Assembly: GCA_028281205.1 (NCBI GenBank) | Contig: JANQKJ010000333.1 | Coordinates: 1-8,093, forward strand | From: Gammaproteobacteria bacterium | GTDB lineage: Bacteria > Pseudomonadota > Gammaproteobacteria > UBA4575 | DNA: 8,093 nucleotides | Direction: 5' to 3' | Shown: in pieces, positions 1-5,247 of the stretch | Layout: each line of letters opens with the position of its first letter | How positions within the stretch are numbered: the stretch's first letter is position 1 | Made by a program: the position numbers and the translations under genes | Notes under the pieces: model-generated | The model's database searches: none | What the model was told of the DNA's origin: nothing | The model's input: the letters and a program-made list of their open reading frames with translations, nothing else

Positions 1-740
1 GCACTTTTTGCAAAACCAATGACAGCCCATTTAGATGAGGTATAGACAGGGAAATGTTCATTCCCGACACGGCCCAATATAGAAGAAATATATATGATTC
101 GACCAGATCTCTGCTTCTTCATGATCGGGGCAGCAGCCTGCGTAGTTTTTACAACCCCAGCAACATTTATACCAAGTACAGCGTTTATTTCTTCATCGGG
201 AAATTGCTCTAAGACACCGACATGGGTAACACCAGCATTGGCAACGACTATATCCAGGCTGCCAAAGTTTGAGGCAGCTTGTTCCATTGCAAGTGTCTGT
301 AATTTGAGATTACGTACATCTCCCTTAATGGTGAGACATTTCACACCTAATGCTTCAATTTCCGCTTTAGCTGACTGGAGATCGCTTTCTGTAGCAACAG
401 GATGCCCAACACCAGGGATTTTTCCAGAAGCGATATCATAGAGCACGATATTGGCTCCAGCTTTCGCCATTTCCACACCACATGCCAGACCAATCCCGCG
501 CGCACCTCCTGTGATAAAAGCAGTTTTGCCTGCTAATTCTTTTTTTGTCGCATCCATACCATTGTTCTGGGCCAATACTGAACTCGCTCCCAAAACAGAC
601 CCTGCAGCAATAGAAGCTACACTAAAGGTACTTGCCGTTATAGCTTTACGGCGACTAGGGTTAACTGGTGCATTATCGTCACAATTAATATTTTTACACT
701 CAATATTTTGTAAGTGCTCTTCCTTTGTAATTTTTGGCAT
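1..740 (-). CDS. Tat-signal SDR-family oxidoreductase (3' end beyond window)
   Basis: The first 246 codons of a short-chain dehydrogenase/reductase, predicted to oxidise or reduce a hydroxyl/carbonyl substrate with NAD(H). The ATG at 738-740 follows AAGAG seven bases upstream. Residues 1-57 are an extension absent from ordinary SDRs: Ser-Arg-Arg-Lys at 29-32, an Ala/Ser-rich hydrophobic stretch at 33-54 and a Val-Leu-Ala cleavage-like site at 55-57, i.e. a twin-arginine signal. The SDR core follows: TGGARGIG at 77-84, Asp102 ending beta-2 (favours NAD over NADP), Asn-Ala-Gly at 168-170, Asn192, catalytic Ser220, Tyr233 and Lys237 with the usual 13-residue Ser-Tyr spacing. Residues 103-127 form an insertion after beta-2 resembling that of mycofactocin-associated carveol dehydrogenase-like SDRs (from memory). 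The coding sequence is open at base 1. The substrate is unknown; the AraC regulator upstream is its likely controller. Confidence 0.95.
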   Translation of the reverse strand, partial: MPKITKEEHLQNIECKNINCDDNAPVNPSRRKAITASTFSVASIAAGSVLGASSVLAQNNGMDATKKELAGKTAFITGGARGIGLACGVEMAKAGANIVLYDIASGKIPGVGHPVATESDLQSAKAEIEALGVKCLTIKGDVRNLKLQTLAMEQAASNFGSLDIVVANAGVTHVGVLEQFPDEEINAVLGINVAGVVKTTQAAAPIMKKQRSGRIIYISSILGRVGNEHFPVYTSSKWAVIGFAKS

Positions 741-743
741 TTT

Positions 744-779
744 ATATCTCTTGCTAGTTAGTTATGTAGCAAGATATAT
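744..779 (-). promoter_or_regulatory. Inverted repeat in SDR leader covering the ribosome-binding site
   Basis: Two 12-base arms (744-755 and 768-779) pair at 11 of 12 positions around a 12-base loop. In the minus-strand transcript the 3' arm contains the AAGAG Shine-Dalgarno-like sequence and ends three bases before the AUG, so a folded stem would hide it. The same dyad could instead be a DNA operator. The pairing is seen directly; the role is inferred. Confidence 0.5.
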
Positions 780-907
780 TTTTTAAACTAAATTGAACCT
801 ACCCGTTTCTCCGACAGGCTTGCCTATTCCTACAAGAATTTGTATATGGAGCTAATAATTTAAATTCTGAATTTTGGTATACCTAGACATATTAAGAGTA
901 TAAGTTC

Positions 908-960
908 GACTATGACAAAATATTTATGGTCTATTTATAGACTATGATAACCAAAATATT
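908..960. promoter_or_regulatory. Candidate operator: direct repeats plus central dyad
   Basis: GACTATGA occurs at 908-915 and again at 940-947, 32 bases apart (about three helical turns). Each copy is followed by AAAATATT, at 917-924 and 953-960. Between them GTCTAT-TT-ATAGAC (929-942) is a perfect 6+6 dyad. AraC-family regulators commonly bind repeated half-sites spaced by whole helical turns, and a regulator of this family is encoded immediately upstream. The repeats are visible; use as a binding site for the SDR promoter is inferred. Confidence 0.4.
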
Positions 961-1100
961 GCATATCGCATTAGTTGTACTTCTTCTGTTAGATTTTTTG
1001 AAACTAGAATGACACCAAATAGAATGTGTATGATCTTAGCAAATTAATATCAGTTGATTAGTGTGACATGGTCTAGGCAGCAAACGTTTATGCTTGGAAT

Positions 1101-1988
1101 TTAAGATTCTTTTATTTTTGAACCTTTGGCGGTTTTTCCAAACTTTCGTGCATACTCTCGACTGAATTGATTGGCACTTTCATATCCGACTTCAAATGCT
1201 GCAGATGCCACAGTATAACCTTCAGTCGTTATGAGCCTTTCCGCTTCAAGAAGTCGTAGGTTCTTTTGATATTGTAGAGGAGTTGTTTCAGCAATTCTTT
1301 TAAAATGATGATGGAATGATGATGAACTCATACTAACAGATTTTGCCAAGTTCGGTATTGAATAGTTCTTTTTATAATTTTTTCTTATGTAAGAAATGGC
1401 ATTAGCTATATATGTTGCCTGACTGTCATGTAGCAGCATTTCTCTCAGCATTTTTCCATGTGGTGCTTTTAGCAACCTAAAATGTAGCTCCTTAAATAGA
1501 GCAGGTCCGATAACTTGAGCTTCTATTGGATCGGAAGAAGCCGACAAGAATCTTCCAATTGTCTCTAATAAATTTTTATCCGTTTTATTTACATCAAGCG
1601 ATTTAGCACCTTTATTATCTAAATACTCCGAACCCACTTCTTGGTAAAGGCTCCGTATAATCGACATATCTATTTTTAATACTACGGCGATATAGGGTTT
1701 ATTTTTACTCGCATCGCAAATTTTAGATGTCACAGGAAGATGATGACTAACAATTAAAGACTCTCCAGCACTAAAACTGACTAACCTATTACCTACGATT
1801 GTTTCTTTTCTCCCTTGTAGTATTAAGCAAACAACAGGTTCATAAATAGTCGCAATAAGCTCGGTGGGCTCAACGTGTCTTAGTATAACTAATCCTTCAA
1901 CAGGACCGAGAAAACCCTCACTAACCCCATGTTTGTTAAATATATATTCAACTTTATCTATTAAATCATGAATCATCACTAAATCCAT
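1101..1988 (-). CDS. AraC-family transcriptional regulator with AraC_N domain
   Basis: A 295-residue one-component regulator. Residues about 24-178 match the AraC_N sensory type: the glutamine-glycine-rich cupin-like strands near 51-68, a Ser-Ala-Gly-Glu turn near 73-76 and a conserved Phe-Lys-Glu-Leu-His helix near 165-169. Residues about 190-290 form the double helix-turn-helix DNA-binding domain. The first recognition segment is around 210-231 (Ile-Pro-Asn-Leu-Ala ... Ser-Ser-Ser-Phe-His) and the second around 258-284 (Val-Ala-Ser-Ala-Ala-Phe-Glu-Val-Gly-Tyr-Glu-Ser ... Phe-Ser-Arg-Glu-Tyr). Length is typical. The ATG at 1986-1988 has no strong ribosome-binding site, and Met5 at 1974-1976 is an alternative. 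AraC_N regulators such as YqhC control neighbouring oxidoreductase genes in response to small carbonyl compounds; regulation of the downstream SDR is inferred by analogy. Confidence 0.94.
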   Translation of the reverse strand: MDLVMIHDLIDKVEYIFNKHGVSEGFLGPVEGLVILRHVEPTELIATIYEPVVCLILQGRKETIVGNRLVSFSAGESLIVSHHLPVTSKICDASKNKPYIAVVLKIDMSIIRSLYQEVGSEYLDNKGAKSLDVNKTDKNLLETIGRFLSASSDPIEAQVIGPALFKELHFRLLKAPHGKMLREMLLHDSQATYIANAISYIRKNYKKNYSIPNLAKSVSMSSSSFHHHFKRIAETTPLQYQKNLRLLEAERLITTEGYTVASAAFEVGYESANQFSREYARKFGKTAKGSKIKES

Positions 1989-2153
1989 ATTTGTCTACCA
2001 CAATTTACAAAAAGGTTTATTAGAATGCTATATGTGGTCCTTTAATTTGTAGTAATAGGCATATTCTAAGAAGGATAAAGCAAGTCCTAGTCATCTTGAT
2101 AGTGATGATTGCAAAATAATTTGTCACTTATAGGCACATAAAAGACAGTAACT

Positions 2154-2349
2154 TCCGAGGAAGTTTATAGAGATTTAACTACAGCCGAGACATTTTGGGT
2201 AATAATTAGGGGCACAACCGCTTGCGTAAAAAAAGTATTTATAATTAGACCAAATACTTACATTAGTTGTTAAGTAGCTACCGCCTCCATCAGGTTTCGT
2301 CCAGCGTTTTCAATATAAGCACTGAACTCTCACCAAACCTATTATTCGA
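2154..2349 (-). repeat. Diverged direct repeat, copy A (after hydrolase gene)
   Basis: This stretch is a diverged direct copy of 3605-3792. Two blocks carry the match. TAGCTACCGCCTCCA (2275-2289) is identical in both copies. The 35 bases at 2154-2188 match 3605-3639 at 30 positions. The intervals between the blocks are 86 and 85 bases, so the alignment runs through with a one-base difference. Read on the minus strand, the shared part begins just after the hydrolase stop codon with a match to codons 3-6 of the small frame in copy B. The sequence in between has drifted heavily, so this is an old duplication or two separate insertions of one element. Confidence 0.72.
2175..2309 (-). pseudogene. 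Remnant of a small-protein gene, Cys-containing tail intact
   Basis: A 44-codon minus-strand frame bounded by stops, with no ATG, GTG or TTG near its beginning. It encodes a Gly-Gly-Gly-Ser-Tyr core (residues 8-12), an aromatic stretch with Tyr-Lys-Tyr, then a tail with three cysteines ending Gly-Cys-Ser-stop. Immediately upstream, in the hydrolase reading frame after its stop, Glu-Ser-Ser and a Leu-rich stretch match the N-terminus of the frame at 3676-3792. The two parts are out of frame because this copy has 34 bases where the other has 36. I read this as a frameshifted gene without a start. It could instead be non-coding DNA that happens to be open. No protein family is recognised. Confidence 0.4.
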
Positions 2350-2352
2350 ATT

Positions 2353-3516
2353 TCAATTAATAATCTCATCCGAAAAATCAATCGAGTCTGACCCTTTCGA
2401 TTCTCTCATTTTTAAAAGTGCCTCAATTGCGCGTAACATGATCCATTTATCTAATTTTTGTGGATGTAAATTTACGTGAGCTAGGCCATCTATAAGAAAT
2501 AATTCAGCCTGATTTTCTGCTATTGCATTAGCTAGTGCAATACTTTCAGTATAGGGAATAATATTGTCATCTGTCCCGTGAAGAAGAATCAAGTGTGCTT
2601 TAAGCTGATTAAGATCCTTGCTGGAAAGGTCCAATGCACTTAAATCTATACGAATGGCAGCTGGCAAACCAAGTATAAGGTTTGACGTTAGTTCTGGATC
2701 TTGATTCTGTAATAGCATCAATATCGAAGATGCTTCTGGGGAGAGATTTATTGTCAGGTCATCAATAATAGCGTTTGGATTATTCATTTTTCGTTGCGCT
2801 ATTCTACGAAAATTTTCTTTATCAATTGGATCCGATAAACGTTCAAGATTGCTCAGTACGAATACCCATTTACCATATGCATTTGGTTCTAGAAAATGCC
2901 ACTCGTTCTGATACCGAAACTGTCCTGTTGTAAAATAAGTGATAGTCTTTTCGATGTTATAGTAGCCTCCTACACTTAGTATAAAATCTACTTTGTCGCG
3001 TATTGTAGGATCGAGTGCTGCTAATATTGCAGGACCGACGGCATAACTAAATGCACCAATCCCAATTTGTGCTTGTGATGAAAAGTCGTTTTGAGAAGCA
3101 AGATATTTGAAAGCATCTTTGATTGTTTGACTATCCTCTGCTCGAATTTTAAGATCCCGCAAGTTAGGAATTTCTGGCACTAATACTACAAAACGAAATC
3201 TTGCCAGAGTATTGGCAAACGTTACTAGTCGCGGATCATCCCTGCCATGTTGTGCTACCCCAGGGATTAAAACTATACCTGCTAATGACTTCTCACCGGG
3301 TTGATATAAATCAGCTTGGTACTGACGCTTTAAATTTTTATATTCAATTGTTCGCACTGTGGGTGTTGGCGTACGATCTTTAATGCGACTTACTTCATTG
3401 CCTGCGGCCAGATCTTCAAGAAGTAATGCCTCTTCAGTTTGTAAGAACATTACACAACCAGCCACTATGAATGGAGTTACAAACAAAAAATATAAGCGCG
3501 CTGATGTATTCATCAT
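2353..3516 (-). CDS. Alpha/beta hydrolase-fold lipoprotein (dienelactone hydrolase-like)
   Basis: A 387-residue predicted envelope hydrolase. The N-terminus has Arg7, a hydrophobic stretch and a Val-Ala-Gly-Cys lipobox with Cys21 as the lipidation site; residues 22-50 are a linker. The hydrolase core follows: Leu-Ile-Pro-Gly near 83-86 (oxyanion region), nucleophile elbow Ala-Phe-Ser-Tyr-Ala with Ser157, an acidic residue in His-Gly-Thr-Asp-Asp (Asp316 or Asp317) and catalytic His347 in Gly-Leu-Ala-His-Val. Residues about 185-285 are probably a helical cap. The elbow is Sm-x-Ser-x-Sm rather than strict GxSxG, which the fold permits. An esterase, lipase or peptidase role is possible; the substrate is unknown. 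The ATG at 3514-3516 lacks a clear Shine-Dalgarno, and Met2 is an equal alternative. The gene is flanked on both sides by copies of one repeat. Confidence 0.85.
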   Translation of the reverse strand: MMNTSARLYFLFVTPFIVAGCVMFLQTEEALLLEDLAAGNEVSRIKDRTPTPTVRTIEYKNLKRQYQADLYQPGEKSLAGIVLIPGVAQHGRDDPRLVTFANTLARFRFVVLVPEIPNLRDLKIRAEDSQTIKDAFKYLASQNDFSSQAQIGIGAFSYAVGPAILAALDPTIRDKVDFILSVGGYYNIEKTITYFTTGQFRYQNEWHFLEPNAYGKWVFVLSNLERLSDPIDKENFRRIAQRKMNNPNAIIDDLTINLSPEASSILMLLQNQDPELTSNLILGLPAAIRIDLSALDLSSKDLNQLKAHLILLHGTDDNIIPYTESIALANAIAENQAELFLIDGLAHVNLHPQKLDKWIMLRAIEALLKMRESKGSDSIDFSDEIIN

Positions 3517-3604
3517 TGAAAGATATTGTAAGCAGAACTAGCGGTTGGTTAAATCCTCGAGAAAGTAAATCACCACTTTTTTTGGCAGTTAGCAGACACA
3601 GATA

Positions 3605-3792
3605 TCCAAGGACGTTTACAGGGATTTAATTACAGCCGAACAAAATAAGCACTAAATTAGGGTACAAATTTTCACTTAATTCATGAATTTATAGGTAAAA
3701 TAGCTAGTTACCATATCAGTTGAATAGCTACCGCCTCCACCAAATAAAAATTCAAGGGAATCCAATAAAGTCCTTGAACTGTCTTCAGTCAT
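3605..3792 (-). repeat. Diverged direct repeat, copy B (after SUMF1-like gene)
   Basis: The partner of 2154-2349, in the same orientation and likewise beginning just after a minus-strand gene. TAGCTACCGCCTCCA (3725-3739) is the identical block, and 3605-3639 is the 30/35 block. The second block runs past the stop codon that would end the putative small protein, so conservation is not confined to the possible coding part. The N-terminal half here is an intact reading frame, annotated separately. The rest of the interval between the SUMF1-like and hydrolase genes (3517-3604) shows no gene. Confidence 0.72.
3676..3792 (-). CDS. Small open frame, 38 codons, glycine-rich core (unknown)
   Basis: ATG at 3790-3792, 11 bases after the SUMF1-like stop, to TAA at 3676-3678. 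The product is acidic at the start (Met-Thr-Glu-Asp-Ser-Ser), then Leu-rich, then Phe-Gly-Gly-Gly-Gly-Ser-Tyr at 17-23, then an alternating polar/aromatic end. No strong ribosome-binding site is present, so expression would rely on coupling to the gene above. Beyond the stop, one missing base would restore a frame with Cys-x-Pro-Asn and a final Gly-Cys-Asn-stop at 3626-3634, aligned residue for residue with the tail of copy A. It is therefore either a truncated relic or a real short form. The layout (leader-like N-terminus, Gly-Gly, Cys-bearing tail) recalls modified-peptide precursors, but no known family is recognised. Confidence 0.35.
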   Translation of the reverse strand: MTEDSSRTLLDSLEFLFGGGGSYSTDMVTSYFTYKFMN

Positions 3793-3803
3793 ACCAAGCA
3801 ATA

Positions 3804-4691
3804 TTAAGTGCTGGAATGCGGTATCAACACTAATCTGAAACCGATGTCGTCTTTGCGTTGTTCTGAGGGTGCTCGATTGCGCAAACTCGAACGTGCAAAT
3901 TTAGGGTTGTCACCCCAACCGCCGCCACGAAATACACGGCGTGAACAATCTCCCGCTAACCAGGCAGAGCCATCAAGAGGTGCATTAATATATGAATCGT
4001 TCCAACAATCTTGTGTCCATTCCCAGGCATTTCCATATATATCATATAATCCAAATGGATTCGATTGAAAACTTCCCACGGGTGCAGTCTCAAGAAAGCC
4101 ATCGTCACATTGATTAGAAACAAAAGAGGGAAATCGTTTTAGTGTTTGTAAATCCGATGCATTAGCATGAGTGCATAATCCTTTTGGATCTGATCCCCAA
4201 TAGAAAGTCGTGGTTGAATTTGCCCGTGCCGCATATTCCCATTCTGCTTCGGTCGGTAATCTAAATTGATGTTTGGATAATGAGTTTATGTGATCAATAA
4301 ATCGTTGAATATCAATCCAACTGACACATACAATAGGGTGATTTTCGTCTTGCTGGTAACCAGGATTTTTCCAGTTCAGCACTTTTGAATACTTCCAACC
4401 GCTTTCAAAATACCAACAGCCATTATCTAAACTATTATTTTCTGAAGTCTGAAAATTTGAATACTGTTCAATAGTTACTTCAGTTGTTTGTAAGTAAAAT
4501 GAATTAATCTTCACGTTGCGAATGGGTAATTCGTCTTGTTGTCCATCAAGGTCACCCATATAAAATGTTCCGCCTTTAATCTTCGAAAAATTAAATGCGG
4601 TATCATTAATATTAACGATTAATGAGTCATTGGAACATACTAATGTGGGAACAAGCAGCATACACCCCAGCATTAGACATTTTTTCAACAC
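3804..4691 (-). CDS. Exported SUMF1/FGE-fold protein without the FGE catalytic cysteines
   Basis: 295 residues. Residues 1-20 are a signal peptide (Lys3-Lys4, hydrophobic core). The sulfatase-modifying-factor fold covers about 36-290: Gly-Gly-x-Phe-x-Met-Gly at 40-46, the Thr-Thr-Glu-Val-Thr segment at 69-73, Arg-Leu-Pro-Thr-Glu-Ala-Glu-Trp-Glu at 144-152, Gly-Asn-Ala-Trp-Glu-Trp at 220-225, Arg-Gly-Gly-Gly-Trp at 255-259 and the closing Gly-Phe-Arg-Leu at 284-287. True formylglycine-generating enzymes have two redox cysteines just after the Gly-Gly-Ser-Tyr segment; here 259-276 contains none. Six other cysteines (92, 122, 173, 195, 229, 249) would suit disulfides outside the cytoplasm. The start is GTG at 4689-4691 or TTG at 4686-4688, 13 bases after the peroxidase stop. 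The function is unknown; likely binding or a non-FGE oxidoreductase role. Confidence 0.92.
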   Translation of the reverse strand: MLKKCLMLGCMLLVPTLVCSNDSLIVNINDTAFNFSKIKGGTFYMGDLDGQQDELPIRNVKINSFYLQTTEVTIEQYSNFQTSENNSLDNGCWYFESGWKYSKVLNWKNPGYQQDENHPIVCVSWIDIQRFIDHINSLSKHQFRLPTEAEWEYAARANSTTTFYWGSDPKGLCTHANASDLQTLKRFPSFVSNQCDDGFLETAPVGSFQSNPFGLYDIYGNAWEWTQDCWNDSYINAPLDGSAWLAGDCSRRVFRGGGWGDNPKFARSSLRNRAPSEQRKDDIGFRLVLIPHSST

Positions 4692-4704
4692 AGGTATTAA
4701 CTTT

Positions 4705-5244
4705 TTATTTAGCTAATTCCTGCTCAATAACAGAAATTATTACCTTGTCTCGAGGTTTTGTCCTTGGACCAATTTCAGCTACGAATTGACCATTCTTATC
4801 AATAATATATTTATGGAAGTTCCAAGTTGGGTAGGTACCAGAAACTTGATTCAATGCGATGAAAAATGGATGTGCATTTTTCCCTTTCACTTCAGTTTTT
4901 TCAAACATCGGAAACTGTACGCCATAGTTTAGGCGGCAAAATTCTTTGATTTCATCTTCTGTTCCGGGTTCTTGTCCGAAGAAATTATTTGAAGGAAAGC
5001 CAAGTACAACTAAGCCTTGATCAGAGTACTCTTGATATATGCTTTCTAAACCTTCATATTGTGGAGTATTTCCACATTTAGAAGCCGTGTTTACAATAAG
5101 AATCACTTTACCAGAATAAGATTCACAAAGGTTAACATCTTCATCAGAAGCTAGTTTTTTGAAGTTATGATCAAGTAAGGTATTTTCGCAAGCCATAATG
5201 CTGAAACTCAGCAAGAATAAAATAATAGTTAAAAATAATTTCAT
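4705..5244 (-). CDS. Glutathione peroxidase family protein, exported
   Basis: 179 residues, reducing hydrogen or lipid hydroperoxides. The peroxidatic residue is Cys57 in Asn-Thr-Ala-Ser-Lys-Cys-Gly, completed by Gln91 (Phe-Gly-Gln-Glu), Trp141 and Asn142 (Thr-Trp-Asn-Phe), the usual GPx tetrad. Cys103 in Phe-Cys-x-x-x-Tyr-Gly-Val-x-Phe-Pro is placed as the resolving cysteine of thioredoxin-dependent Cys-GPx enzymes, so thioredoxin-like donors are likelier than glutathione. Residues 1-18 are a signal sequence ending Ile-Met-Ala-Cys; Cys19 would be a lipidation site, or cleavage is by signal peptidase I. Export is unusual compared with cytoplasmic bacterial GPx (BtuE/BsaA type). ATG at 5242-5244 with AAGGA about 10 bases upstream, three bases after the kinase stop, so cotranscribed. 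Confidence 0.96.
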   Translation of the reverse strand: MKLFLTIILFLLSFSIMACENTLLDHNFKKLASDEDVNLCESYSGKVILIVNTASKCGNTPQYEGLESIYQEYSDQGLVVLGFPSNNFFGQEPGTEDEIKEFCRLNYGVQFPMFEKTEVKGKNAHPFFIALNQVSGTYPTWNFHKYIIDKNGQFVAEIGPRTKPRDKVIISVIEQELAK

Positions 5245-5247
5245 ATG

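Larger units (their letters stand above)
741..1100. other. 360-base intergenic region between araC-type gene and SDR gene
   Basis: No convincing gene lies here. It holds the leader hairpin at 744-779, an 8-base palindrome GGTATACC at 876-883, and a repeat cluster at 908-960, and it should carry the SDR promoter. I found no -35/-10 pair strong enough to place. A palindrome AAACGTTT sits just after the araC-type gene at about 1083-1090, but I see no clear stem followed by a T-run, so no terminator is called. A 22-codon plus-strand open frame at 944-1012 has no ribosome-binding site and was not accepted. Confidence 0.6.
1989..2352. other. 364-base intergenic region upstream of araC-type gene
   Basis: The part beyond about 2150 is repeat copy A, described separately. 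The remaining 1989-2149 must hold the araC-type promoter and leader. I see no intact gene there and cannot place a convincing -35/-10 pair. A compact dyad AACTTCC-GA-GGAAGTT at 2150-2165 lies at the low-coordinate edge of the repeat. It could form a short hairpin after the hydrolase transcript, but it has a tiny loop and only a weak T-run, so it is not called a terminator. Confidence 0.55.

Noticed and set aside
94..786. Two plus-strand open frames (94-441 and 451-786)
   Set aside because: They lie antisense within the SDR coding region, which has a complete set of family motifs. Their products resemble nothing and they have no supporting context.
944..1012. Plus-strand 22-codon hydrophobic frame (type I toxin-like composition)
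   Set aside because: No Shine-Dalgarno sequence, overlaps the repeat cluster, and hydrophobic short frames are common by chance in AT-rich DNA.
2150..2165. Compact dyad AACTTCC-GA-GGAAGTT as a terminator
   Set aside because: The loop is too small for the full stem and no solid T-run follows on the minus strand; the partner copy does not keep the pairing.
2267..2479. Plus-strand 70-codon frame over the hydrolase 3' end
   Set aside because: Antisense to the hydrolase C-terminus and repeat copy A; no ribosome-binding site or recognisable product.
2154..3792. The two repeats as a CRISPR array or transposon ends
   Set aside because: Only two copies about 1.45 kb apart, same orientation, with no spacers, no terminal inverted repeats and no transposase between them.
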